DNA of 64,000 bases, from positions 131,782 to 195,781 of the forward strand of contig NZ_LR735016.1 of NCBI RefSeq assembly GCF_900009265.2, in the 5' to 3' direction. Made by a program: the position numbers and the translations under genes. This DNA comes from Planktothrix paucivesiculata PCC 9631. Its GTDB lineage: Bacteria > Cyanobacteriota > Cyanobacteriia > Cyanobacteriales > Microcoleaceae. The notes beneath the pieces are model-generated. The model searched no databases. It was not told the origin of the DNA and saw only the letters and a list, made by a program, of their open reading frames with translations. Positions within the stretch are counted from its first letter, which is position 1, and every line of letters starts with the position of its first letter. Of the stretch, positions 27,783 through 35,091 are shown piece after piece.

Positions 27783-27986
27783 TTAATCTATGACTTTTAA
27801 CCATCCGTTGTTTAAACGATTAATAATTTCACTGATTTGTTTACATTCGCGTAACCCTAAAACTTGGTCAGAACAAACTAAGGCCATTAACCCGTCTTGG
27901 TCAGCGCGAGTAATTTTACCTGTGGCGTAAATTTTGCTGACGATATGCTGAATATCTGTAGATGTTCCCGATAATACCTTGTTCAT
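27783..27986 (-). CDS. Small hypothetical protein (67 aa)
   Basis: A 67-residue protein, MNKVLSGTSTDIQHIVSKIY to NGWLKVID, predicted mostly helical, with charged pairs and no membrane span or metal motif. Codon use and the clean start look real, and I recall similar small proteins in cyanobacteria, but I know no function. The frame starts at the ATG ending at 27986 and has the spacing of a monocistronic gene. Confidence 0.55.
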   Translation of the reverse strand: MNKVLSGTSTDIQHIVSKIYATGKITRADQDGLMALVCSDQVLGLRECKQISEIINRLNNGWLKVID

Positions 27987-28099
27987 GCTTCCATCCGGTG
28001 AGGTCAGTGTTCAATCTATACAGACCTGTTAACTGACAATCAGGATGATTTATTGATTATGCGTATTATTCGAGATAAACAACTTAATTTAATGAGGGA

Positions 28100-28420
28100 T
28101 TAATGGGTAGAAACGTAAGTTGCTAATCCTCGGAATTTTAGTCCTAAAATAATATCATTCCATTCAGAACCCAAATAGTTTCCCGTCTGAGTAATAGCAT
28201 TAATAAAGTAGAATCCATCTAAATCCGTGGCTTTTTCTGCCCAATTATTAATATCAAAAGCGTCAACTTTGTTAAATACCGGTACGGTTTTAGTATTATT
28301 TTCATCGGGTAATACATAGATATGATCTCCATATTTCTCCACAATCGTTACCCCTTTAACTTTACGAATCTTCATCGGGGAAATGGTTTTTGATGGGTTG
28401 TATCCTTGAATGATTTTCAT
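28100..28420 (-). CDS. Hypothetical protein (106 aa)
   Basis: A 106-residue protein starting MKIIQGYNPSKTISPMKIRK and ending ATYVSTH. It looks globular with mixed strands (VTIVEKYGDHIYVLPDEN), has no signal peptide or membrane helix, and no motif I recognise. The start is preceded by GAGGTTGACATG, which includes a weak purine-rich ribosome site. It lies between an unknown gene and the sulfate operon terminator. Confidence 0.5.
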   Translation of the reverse strand: MKIIQGYNPSKTISPMKIRKVKGVTIVEKYGDHIYVLPDENNTKTVPVFNKVDAFDINNWAEKATDLDGFYFINAITQTGNYLGSEWNDIILGLKFRGLATYVSTH

Positions 28421-28679
28421 GTCAACCTCGTAGGTATGGATTAGATTGAATTATTGGGTGTGAGTCCGAGCAGAATGATGTTGATATTGCTACTATCTCT
28501 AGTAAAGTCGGTGATCACAGGGTAGATTGTTCCACTTGTTGGCGCGTCCGCAAAATCTTTGCTCCCCATGCACAAAAGACGAAATCCATTATGTAACGGA
28601 TATGACAGTTGAGCAAGTGGTTTTGCTATTCTTGTTATGTTTTGTAAAATTTCCGGTTTCTGATTATCCTTTAGCGAAT
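28421..28679. other. Intergenic stretch, no gene supported
   Basis: Upstream of the 106-residue gene. A 61-codon frame at 28527-28712 exists on the plus strand, but its sequence runs through a terminator and looks like chance. No repeats were noticed apart from those listed. Confidence 0.5.
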
Positions 28680-28709
28680 AAAAAACCCCTCTCTGAAAAA
28701 GAGAAGGGA
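28680..28709 (-). terminator. Rho-independent terminator of the sulfate operon
   Basis: On the minus strand, CCCTTCTCT pairs with AGAGAGGGG around a TTTTC loop, followed by TTTTTT. It lies about 125 bases past the cysA stop codon, with a MITE-like element in between, so it most likely ends the cys transcript. Confidence 0.8.
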
Positions 28710-28720
28710 TAGGAGGCTGT

Positions 28721-28820
28721 TAAACAGGACTTACGCAAATTGGGGGATGTAACCCTAGATGTAGGGGTAATTCATGAATTACCCCTACTATTGATAGCGG
28801 TGATGCGTAAGTCCTGTTAA
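28721..28820. repeat. MITE-like element with 28-bp palindrome
   Basis: About 100 bases. The ends are inverted: AACAGGACTTACGCA (left) and TGCGTAAGTCCTGTT (right). Inside, 28761-28788 is a perfect 28-base palindrome around ATTCATGAAT. A relative with the same ACTTACG ends is at 40930-40976. No ORF is present. It separates cysA from its terminator. Confidence 0.85.
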
Positions 28821-28834
28821 AGCGATTTGGGGTT

Positions 28835-29881
28835 TTAGTGGACTGCTACGGCGGGTTCTTCTAATACAATTTCGCAGGTATCGCCGTTATATCCCCGTTT
28901 AGGCTGAACAAAAACTTTATCACCCGATTGAAGTTCTAGTTTGGTCAACTGTTCCTTACTTAAATGGGCAACAATTTCACCCCCATCGGCGAGGGTTAAA
29001 TCCACTTGAATATCCCAGCCCAGATGAGTCACCCGTTTCACCTGTGCTATAGCACTAGGTTGTTGATAATTACTGGTATGTAATTCCAGATCATGGGGAC
29101 GAATAAAAATATTAGCAGCAGTAGAATCTAAATCAAAATCTTGAAACAGTGTGGTATGACGGGGTAACACATTAACTGTGCCGATAAATTGCATGACAAA
29201 GGGGGTCGCCGGGTGGTCATAAATTTCTGAGGGGCTTCCCACCTGTTCAATTTTGCCATGATTCATGACCACAATCTCATCCGCCACGGCCATGGCTTCT
29301 TCTTGGTCATGGGTGACAAATACACTGGTAACGTGAACTTCATCGTGTAGCTGACGTAACCAACTCCGCAACTCTAAGCGAACTTTGGCATCTAAAGCCC
29401 CAAAGGGTTCATCGAGTAATAAAACCTGCGGCTGTACGGCTAAAGCCCGGGCTAAGGCCACCCGTTGACGTTGACCACCAGAAAGTTGAGAGGGATAACG
29501 ATTTCCTAATCCGGTTAACTGAATTAAGTCTAATAATTCCTCAACTCTGGTCTTAATTTTTTGTCGAGGATGTTTGCGAATTTCTAAACCAAAGGCGATA
29601 TTTTGCCGGACAGTTAGATGTTTAAACAGGGCATAATGTTGGAAAACAAATCCAATATTGCGGCGTCGGACATCTAAATAAGTAGTATCTTGACCGTTGA
29701 TAATAATTTGTCCACCAGTGGGGGGTTCTAATCCGGCAATCGCTCTTAATAAAGTAGACTTTCCTGAACCAGAAGGCCCTAATAATGCGACTAAGGTTCC
29801 ATCTTTAATTTCCAAGTTAATATTATCTAAGGCTTGAAAATTACCGAATACTTGAGAAACGTTTTTAATGATAATACCCAT
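28835..29881 (-). CDS. cysA: Sulfate ABC transporter, ATP-binding subunit
   Basis: A 348-residue ABC ATPase with [12 protein letters not shown] (Walker A), [16 protein letters not shown] (signature), [12 protein letters not shown] (Walker B) and a TOBE-type regulatory C-terminal domain, starting [15 protein letters not shown]. It energises sulfate (and thiosulfate) uptake as a dimer on the cytoplasmic face. It is the last gene of the operon sbpA-NIL-cysT-cysW-cysA, in the same order as known cyanobacterial sulfate operons. The gap to cysW (29882-29955) holds a few AATTACG heptamers. Confidence 0.95.
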   Translation of the reverse strand: MGIIIKNVSQVFGNFQALDNINLEIKDGTLVALLGPSGSGKSTLLRAIAGLEPPTGGQIIINGQDTTYLDVRRRNIGFVFQHYALFKHLTVRQNIAFGLEIRKHPRQKIKTRVEELLDLIQLTGLGNRYPSQLSGGQRQRVALARALAVQPQVLLLDEPFGALDAKVRLELRSWLRQLHDEVHVTSVFVTHDQEEAMAVADEIVVMNHGKIEQVGSPSEIYDHPATPFVMQFIGTVNVLPRHTTLFQDFDLDSTAANIFIRPHDLELHTSNYQQPSAIAQVKRVTHLGWDIQVDLTLADGGEIVAHLSKEQLTKLELQSGDKVFVQPKRGYNGDTCEIVLEEPAVAVH

Positions 29882-29955
29882 AGTACCTCTAAGAATTACG
29901 AATTACGAATTGAGGAATGATTAAAACAATTCGTGTTCTCTAATTTGTAATTAAT

Positions 29956-30792
29956 TTATCCGTGACTGGTTTTTCTTTCTAATATCTCCTTGAGAACTAA
30001 AGTAACTAAAGCCAGTAACGCTAAAATAGTGGCAGCACCAAAGGCGGCTTCGGTTTGATAATTTTTGTAGGCTTGTTCTACAAAGGTTGGTAAGGTTAAA
30101 GTTCTGCCTGCAATTAATCCAGAAACAACCGCCACCGCTCCAAATTCACCCATAGCTCTCGCATTAGTTAAGAGCACACCATAGAGCAAACCCCATTTAA
30201 TATTGGGGAGGGTAACACGCCAGAAAATTTGGAAATCCTGAGCCCCTAAAGTGCGGGCGGCTTCTTCCTGTTCTGAACCTAATTCTTCTAAAACTGGAAT
30301 CACTTCTCGGGCTACAAAAGGTAAAGAAACAAATAGTGTTGCTAGTACCATTCCGGGGAGGGAAAATAACACTTTAATATCCAGGTTTTCTAACGCCGGC
30401 CCAAACCAACCATTGCGACCATATAACAGCACAATCATTAACCCGGCTACCACGGGAGAAATCGCAAAGGGCAGGTCAATAATACTAATTAATAAGGTAC
30501 GACCTCTAAATTGATTTCTAGCAATTACCCAAGCGGCGCAGAGTCCAAAAACCGTATTGATTGGAACGACAATCAAAGCAATAATTAAGGTCAGTTGCAT
30601 TGCTTTTTGAAAGTCGCTACTATTAATAGCAAGGATAAACTCTTGGGTTCCTTTATGAAAGGCTTCGTAAAAAACAGCGATGGCTGGAATAAATAAAACC
30701 AGAGCTAGATAGAGTAAAGCAATGCTAATCAGGAGCCATTTAACCCAAGGGAATGACTGAGATTGAGTTGGATTTGTTGGCGAAGATGACAT
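29956..30792 (-). CDS. cysW: Sulfate ABC transporter permease CysW
   Basis: A 278-residue permease with about six spans and the EAA loop EEAARTLGAQDFQIFWRVTLP, which docks on CysA. The start MSSSPTNPTQSQSFPWVKWL is the expected N-terminus before the first span. Sulfate passes through the CysT-CysW heterodimer. A TTAGTTACTTTAGTTCTC-type end and normal length show no damage. It is one of two paralogous permeases in the operon, 30 bases downstream of cysT. Confidence 0.94.
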   Translation of the reverse strand: MSSSPTNPTQSQSFPWVKWLLISIALLYLALVLFIPAIAVFYEAFHKGTQEFILAINSSDFQKAMQLTLIIALIVVPINTVFGLCAAWVIARNQFRGRTLLISIIDLPFAISPVVAGLMIVLLYGRNGWFGPALENLDIKVLFSLPGMVLATLFVSLPFVAREVIPVLEELGSEQEEAARTLGAQDFQIFWRVTLPNIKWGLLYGVLLTNARAMGEFGAVAVVSGLIAGRTLTLPTFVEQAYKNYQTEAAFGAATILALLALVTLVLKEILERKTSHG

Positions 30793-30822
30793 AAAAGCTA
30801 ACCAATTAAAGAGTTAAAAATC

Positions 30823-31695
30823 CTAACTTTTCAGAGAATAACGCCGTCCCCACTGTTGCAGCGCATTGATTAATACTAATAAGAACAATGAGACAATTAA
30901 GAGGACTGTACCCACGACCGTCGCACCTACATAGTCATATTGTTCTAAGCGCTGAAACACTAAAATCGGAGCAATTAAATCTTTAAATGGAATACTTGAA
31001 GAAATAATTACTACTGAACCATATTCTCCTACTGCGCGGGAAAAACCCAGGGCAATTCCGGTTAAAATTGGCGGCATTAAGGGGGGAAGTAAAACCCTGA
31101 TAAAAGTTTGAAATTCAGTTGCACCCAATGACCAAGCTGCTTCCTCCGTTTCCCGTTCCATTTCTTGCATAACCGGTTGTAAAGTTCGTACCACAAAGGG
31201 TAAGGAAATAAACAACATGGCAACAAAAACCCCTAAACGGGTGAAGGCTATTTTAATGCCAAAGGGAGCAAAAAATTGTCCAATCCAACCGTTATTGCTA
31301 TAAACCGTTGCTAAGACTAAACCAGCAACGGAAGTGGGTAAGGCAAAGGGTAAATCAACGGCGGCATCGATTAATTTTTTCCCAGGAAAGCTATAACGAA
31401 CTAATACCCAAGCGATTAAGGTTCCCATCAATCCATTAACTACTGCGGCGGCTAAACCGGTTACAAAAGTAACGTTATAAGCGCTCATGGCAACAGGACT
31501 AAAGGCAATTTTCCAAAATTCCTGGGGGGATATGGTTAAGGATTTTGTAATTAATGCTGCAAAGGGCAGAATTAACATAAAAATCAGATAGGAAAAGGTA
31601 ACAACCCAGGGCAAAGAAAGCCGCCCCCAAAGTTCTTTTAATGGGTTATTAGAAGCGGGTCTATGGGTTTTAAACTGGTCTACAGAAGTCACCAT
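30823..31695 (-). CDS. cysT: Sulfate ABC transporter permease CysT (CysU)
   Basis: A 290-residue permease with about six spans and EAA loop [21 protein letters not shown]. Motifs [15 protein letters not shown] and [15 protein letters not shown] are typical of CysT. It pairs with CysW to form the sulfate channel. The 43-base gap to the NIL gene and the 30-base gap to cysW fit an operon. Confidence 0.95.
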   Translation of the reverse strand: MVTSVDQFKTHRPASNNPLKELWGRLSLPWVVTFSYLIFMLILPFAALITKSLTISPQEFWKIAFSPVAMSAYNVTFVTGLAAAVVNGLMGTLIAWVLVRYSFPGKKLIDAAVDLPFALPTSVAGLVLATVYSNNGWIGQFFAPFGIKIAFTRLGVFVAMLFISLPFVVRTLQPVMQEMERETEEAAWSLGATEFQTFIRVLLPPLMPPILTGIALGFSRAVGEYGSVVIISSSIPFKDLIAPILVFQRLEQYDYVGATVVGTVLLIVSLFLLVLINALQQWGRRYSLKS

Positions 31696-31738
31696 TAATG
31701 TTTAATACTCTAGGGGTAATAGGAATTGAATTGATTGT

Positions 31739-32065
31739 TTACCAGCCATCTACTTCTGATTGGGAATCCCGCCAAATTTCAATATCCAAATCGGAAAGAT
31801 AAATTAGGGCACTATCGATTTGTTGGGGAGTTCCTTTCAGGAGTAAATCAAACCAACCATCTTCCCGGGCATTCTGACCTAAAATTGCTCCACTAATGTT
31901 CACTTGTAAACCATAATCGGAAGCTAGGCGAGAAATCACGGGTTCTTGGTGGTATTCCTTGGGAATTCTGACTCTAATTCGGAAATCAGATTGATATTTT
32001 TCTCTAGCATTTAATCCAGATAATTCTGTATTTTCTTGATCAATATTCGGAGAACTTAAAGACAT
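31739..32065 (-). CDS. NIL-domain protein of the sulfate operon
   Basis: A 108-residue protein with a NIL domain (FRIRVRIPKEYHQEPVISRL, ISGAILGQNAREDGWFDLLL), the domain that binds methionine in MetN-type ABC ATPases. In Synechocystis a homologous small gene (Ssr2439) lies at the same operon place. It may sense a sulfur amino acid and tune the transporter or its expression, but this is an inference. The start is preceded by GAGGAGATTAAA. Confidence 0.85.
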   Translation of the reverse strand: MSLSSPNIDQENTELSGLNAREKYQSDFRIRVRIPKEYHQEPVISRLASDYGLQVNISGAILGQNAREDGWFDLLLKGTPQQIDSALIYLSDLDIEIWRDSQSEVDGW

Positions 32066-32114
32066 TTTAATCTCCTCAAATAAATGACTAGAATTTTAGG
32101 GACTGAATCAATCT

Positions 32115-33218
32115 CTATTTAGATTGGGCAATTTTGGCTTGGATTTGATCAAAAATTGCTCCATCGGCAAAAAACTGAGTATCCACGTCTTTCCAACCGC
32201 CTAAATCCTTAATGGTGAACAGTTTTTCAACTTTAGGAAATTGGGTAGCAAATTCGGCTTCTACTGTGGGTTCAACGGGTCGGAATCCTACTTTGGCGAA
32301 CTCTTTTTGAGCCTCCGGTGTAAACAAAAACTTGGTAAAAGCTTCTGCCACTTCACGGGTTCCATGTTTGTCTACATTTTTATCGACAACAGCAACGGGA
32401 TTATCAATGGAAATGTTATAATCCGTCGGCACAATATAGGGTTGTTTATCCCCTTTTTGAGCCGCTAAAATCACCTCGTTTTCATAATTAATTAAGACAT
32501 TGCCTTGACCCTGTTTGTAGAACACATCACTGGCTTCCCGGGCATCTTTAGGCAGAACCGGAACTCGACGAAAGACATTTTCCAGAAAGGTTTGAGCTTC
32601 TTCTGGCGTGCCTCCGGCTTGGGTGACGGAACCCGACAAAACCAGGACATTCCACTTAGCTCCACCGGAGGTTTTGGGGTTGGCGGTAATTACCTGAACA
32701 TCATCGCGGGTTAAATCAGACCATCCTTTGATATCGGTATTCGCGTCCCTAAGCACCAAAGCCGCGACGGATTTATGGACAATCGACTCATTGGGAAGTT
32801 CCTGTTCCCAACCCGGTTCGATGAGTCCGGCTTTTTCGATTTTGGCGGTATCTCCGGCTAGGGCTAAGGCCACCACATCGGCATCAAGTCCATCAATAAC
32901 CGCACGGGTTTGGGAGCCTGAACCTCCATAACTTTGTTCAAACTCCACAGTTTGTCCGGTTTGGGCTTTCCACTGTTCCACAAACTTAGGAATGATGTTT
33001 TCATAAGCCGTTTTTGTGACTGCGTAGGATACGAGGGTTAATTTAATCGGTTTGTCCGTTTGGGCGGCTTGGGGTGCAGGAGCATTCGTGGCCGTAGGAG
33101 ATTGATTGTTGGGTGAGGAGCAAGCTACCACCATGCAGTTGAGTGCAAGTCCAGTCAGGACATAACCGATAGACTTGGCAGAGAAAGGTTTTGGGGGTAA
33201 CGGTGAACGGATTCGCAT
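32115..33218 (-). CDS. sbpA: Sulfate-binding lipoprotein SbpA
   Basis: About 367 residues. The ATG at 33218 (MRIRSPLPPKPFSAK), with AGGAG about 8 bases upstream, is preferred over the GTG at 33224. A signal peptide ends in the lipobox VVAC-SS, so it is a lipoprotein. The sulfate-binding family marks are EQSYGGSGSQTRAVIDGL, DVVALALAGD, KTSGGAKWNVL and GQGNVLINYENEV. It delivers sulfate to CysT/CysW. As the first gene of the operon it faces the divergent cysR gene across 33219-33541. Confidence 0.95.
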   Translation of the reverse strand: MRIRSPLPPKPFSAKSIGYVLTGLALNCMVVACSSPNNQSPTATNAPAPQAAQTDKPIKLTLVSYAVTKTAYENIIPKFVEQWKAQTGQTVEFEQSYGGSGSQTRAVIDGLDADVVALALAGDTAKIEKAGLIEPGWEQELPNESIVHKSVAALVLRDANTDIKGWSDLTRDDVQVITANPKTSGGAKWNVLVLSGSVTQAGGTPEEAQTFLENVFRRVPVLPKDAREASDVFYKQGQGNVLINYENEVILAAQKGDKQPYIVPTDYNISIDNPVAVVDKNVDKHGTREVAEAFTKFLFTPEAQKEFAKVGFRPVEPTVEAEFATQFPKVEKLFTIKDLGGWKDVDTQFFADGAIFDQIQAKIAQSK

Positions 33219-33254
33219 GATCACACTCCTGAAATTCGTCTGGAATTTATTTAC

Positions 33255-33356
33255 ACAGTCTTTTGTTTTTGACTGTCTTTGTATTCTATACTAAGTTAGT
33301 TTGAATTTCAATACATCTGCATTACAAAAATTAAAAAATTGAATTTATCATTCAAT
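33255..33356. promoter_or_regulatory. Two inverted repeats between sbpA and cysR
   Basis: ACAGTC-N10-GACTGT lies at 33255-33276 and ATTGAAT-N5-ATTCAAT at 33338-33356, both perfect dyads in the divergent control region. One of them may be the operator of the Crp/Fnr-type regulator CysR; the role is inferred from position alone. Confidence 0.5.
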
Positions 33357-33395
33357 GCGTTTGCCATGTCAAAATACATATAGGTTGATCCAGTT

Positions 33396-33530
33396 GTGCA
33401 GTCAGAAGCAATCCAATCGGTGCTATCCTCCTCTGGTGTTCAGTCCCCAAATGCTGTTCTAGGAAATGTACGTCTGGCATCGCCACCCCTGGGCCAGCCA
33501 CAACTATTCAATCCGGTGGAGTCAAACTAG
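33396..33530 (+). CDS. Possible 44-residue leader peptide before cysR
   Basis: A GTG-started frame of 45 codons (Val/Met-QSEAIQSVLSSSGVQSPN...NPVESN, stop at 33528-33530) ends 11 bases before the cysR ATG, in another frame. Codon composition is less AT-rich than the flanking non-coding DNA, and the peptide is Ser, Pro and Gln-rich. No family is known to me. Its stop-start spacing would allow translational coupling with cysR. Confidence 0.4.
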   Translation: MQSEAIQSVLSSSGVQSPNAVLGNVRLASPPLGQPQLFNPVESN

Positions 33531-33541
33531 GGAAGTAAAAT

Positions 33542-34333
33542 ATGGCAGCACAAGCGCCCTCAGCAGATGAAGCAGAGTTAGCAAAACTTTTGATTCAGAG
33601 TAACTACCTGTTTCAAGACCTGGAAATTAACTGGCTGGCTCAGTATCTTTCCCCAGACCTGACTATAGAAAAACTGTATTCTAGTCGTCCTGTCTATACG
33701 GCTTTTCGTCCCAATATCTTTTTAGATGTTCTCTATATCATTATTAGTGGCGGGCCAATTATTACTCGCAGTACGCCCCTAGACCGGATTATCGCTATCA
33801 GTTATCCGGGGGGATGTTTTGGGATGAGGAATCTTCCCTTTAGTTTTGGCCAGATGAGTCGGGCTTTTCCCAGTTTAGTGGAAGCCTACAAAACCACTGA
33901 TGTGATTAAACTTCCCCTGGATACCCTGAAAGAAATTTATCAGGATAGTCCAGTGGTGCGGGAACGCTATGATAAATTCTTTGAACTGCGGGAAAAATTT
34001 CAGTATCATCTACTTAATTGCAGTTCCTATCCTCCTCAAGCCGTGGCGGCACTATTCAGGGCATTGGTTTATCAAGAACGCAGTTTGGGGAATCAACCTC
34101 AGTCCGACGGAGTTTATACCTTTGATTTACCTATTGATGTGATCGCCCGTTCCTGTCAGTTAAACCACCGCACCGTTGAACAAGTCCTGAAGGGAATGCA
34201 GAAAGTCAAATTAATTGAAGCAGCGAAATCCAGTGATTCCTCGGAGGATACAATTCGAGTCATTGACCCGGAAGGATTAAAAGAAACCTATAGTGCCACC
34301 CGGGATAAGGTTGCGTGGTGGCCGTTGAAGTAG
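33542..34333 (+). CDS. cysR: CysR-type Crp/Fnr-family transcriptional regulator
   Basis: A 263-residue regulator. The N-terminal half is a diverged cyclic-nucleotide-like beta roll (FRPNIFLDVLYIIISGGPII, ISYPGGCFGMRNLPFSFGQM). The C-terminal helix-turn-helix has FDLPIDVIARSCQLNHRTVEQVLKGM. In Synechococcus, CysR controls sulfate-responsive genes and its gene borders the same transport genes. No clear phosphate-binding cassette for cAMP is visible, so the ligand is unknown. The start ATG follows GGAAGTAAAAT. Confidence 0.88.
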   Translation: MAAQAPSADEAELAKLLIQSNYLFQDLEINWLAQYLSPDLTIEKLYSSRPVYTAFRPNIFLDVLYIIISGGPIITRSTPLDRIIAISYPGGCFGMRNLPFSFGQMSRAFPSLVEAYKTTDVIKLPLDTLKEIYQDSPVVRERYDKFFELREKFQYHLLNCSSYPPQAVAALFRALVYQERSLGNQPQSDGVYTFDLPIDVIARSCQLNHRTVEQVLKGMQKVKLIEAAKSSDSSEDTIRVIDPEGLKETYSATRDKVAWWPLK

Positions 34334-34378
34334 GTACGGGGGAGCAGGGGAGGTAGGGTAGGGGAGGTAGGGGAGAGA
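34332..34378. repeat. G-rich GGGGAGGTA-type tract
   Basis: Imperfect tandem copies of GGGGAGGTA follow the cysR stop. With the adjacent lapA gene converging, this is the only sequence between the two. No terminator is visible. Confidence 0.8.
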
Positions 34379-34381
34379 TAA

Positions 34382-34624
34382 TTAGTTTTTGATTTTTGGG
34401 TTTTGAGGGGTGAGTCCTAATTGGGCAAGGGGTTTGAATAGGGCGCCGCCCAGAACTCCCAGGGAAACACTAAAGGCGAGGATCACACCGACGGGAAGTT
34501 GAACAGATTCTAAAAAAAGGAACCTCAGAGTTATGGGTGTGGCATTTTGGATGGCAAGAATTGCGATCGCACTCATCCAAAACGCGAGGATAAAACTGGT
34601 GACAATGGCAGGGGCATTAGGCAT
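34382..34624 (-). CDS. LapA-domain (DUF1049) membrane protein
   Basis: An 80-residue protein with two membrane helices (IVTSFILAFWMSAIAILAIQ and PVGVILAFSVSLGVLGGALF) separated by a short NATPITLRFLFLESVQ loop, the LapA/DUF1049 layout. In enterobacteria LapA takes part in lipopolysaccharide control; the cyanobacterial role is unknown. It is a separate transcription unit, convergent with cysR. Confidence 0.75.
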   Translation of the reverse strand: MPNAPAIVTSFILAFWMSAIAILAIQNATPITLRFLFLESVQLPVGVILAFSVSLGVLGGALFKPLAQLGLTPQNPKIKN

Positions 34625-34703
34625 AAATAATCACAATGTATCCAACGAAAAAACCTATTGTTTAATTCTAATCAATTTTCCCGTTGCCTGATAGATATAA
34701 AAT

Positions 34704-34740
34704 ACCCTAGCTTTTATTTTTCGGGGTAAAAAGCTAGGGT
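34704..34740 (-). terminator. Terminator after the PatX-like gene
   Basis: ACCCTAGCTTTT (34704-34715) pairs with AAAAGCTAGGGT (34729-34740). On the minus strand it is followed by ATTTTAT. It lies 35 bases past the stop of the gene at 34775. Confidence 0.75.
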
Positions 34741-34774
34741 TTGGGTTATGAAAAAATCTAAATATTTTCAATAA

Positions 34775-35002
34775 TTAGAGTTCAACGTTAACATCATTAG
34801 AGTGGGTGGTATCTTGGAAATCCCGACGTCCGCCACCTCGGTCGGGTTCGTAGGGGCCATTGAGTCCAGTGCGGGCGGAAAGCAATTGTGAGTTACCCAG
34901 AATATCTGATAATTGATTAGAAGTAGAACTCGCGGCCAAAGCGTTAGTAGTAAGACCAACCAATAAACAAACTGATAAAACTAAAGATGTATAGGTTTGC
35001 AT
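34775..35002 (-). CDS. Secreted small protein, PatX-like (RGGGR)
   Basis: A 75-residue protein with a clear signal peptide (MQTYTSLVLSVCLLVGLTTNALA, cut near ALA-AS). The mature part ends GPYEPDRGGGRRDFQDT... with the pentapeptide RGGGR. PatX, a pattern-forming peptide precursor of filamentous cyanobacteria, has the same layout with RGSGR or RGTGR. The match is one residue off and the surrounding sequence is not diagnostic, so the call is tentative; other secreted Gly/Arg-rich cyanobacterial peptides are possible. Its own terminator follows. Confidence 0.45.
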   Translation of the reverse strand: MQTYTSLVLSVCLLVGLTTNALAASSTSNQLSDILGNSQLLSARTGLNGPYEPDRGGGRRDFQDTTHSNDVNVEL

Positions 35003-35091
35003 AATAAAGTGTCCCTGTAAGTCTGTCCACTTCCTTATACAAACCGTTAATATTTAGATCAGGATGAGTGTCAAAAGTTTTTTAAATCCGG

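Noticed and set aside
28527..28712. 61-codon ORF on the plus strand
   Set aside because: It runs through the sulfate operon terminator, has no ribosome-binding site and no recognisable protein features.
34768..34959. Alternative minus-strand ORF overlapping the PatX-like gene
   Set aside because: A different frame without a signal peptide or sensible composition; the 34775-35002 frame has a clean signal peptide and terminator.
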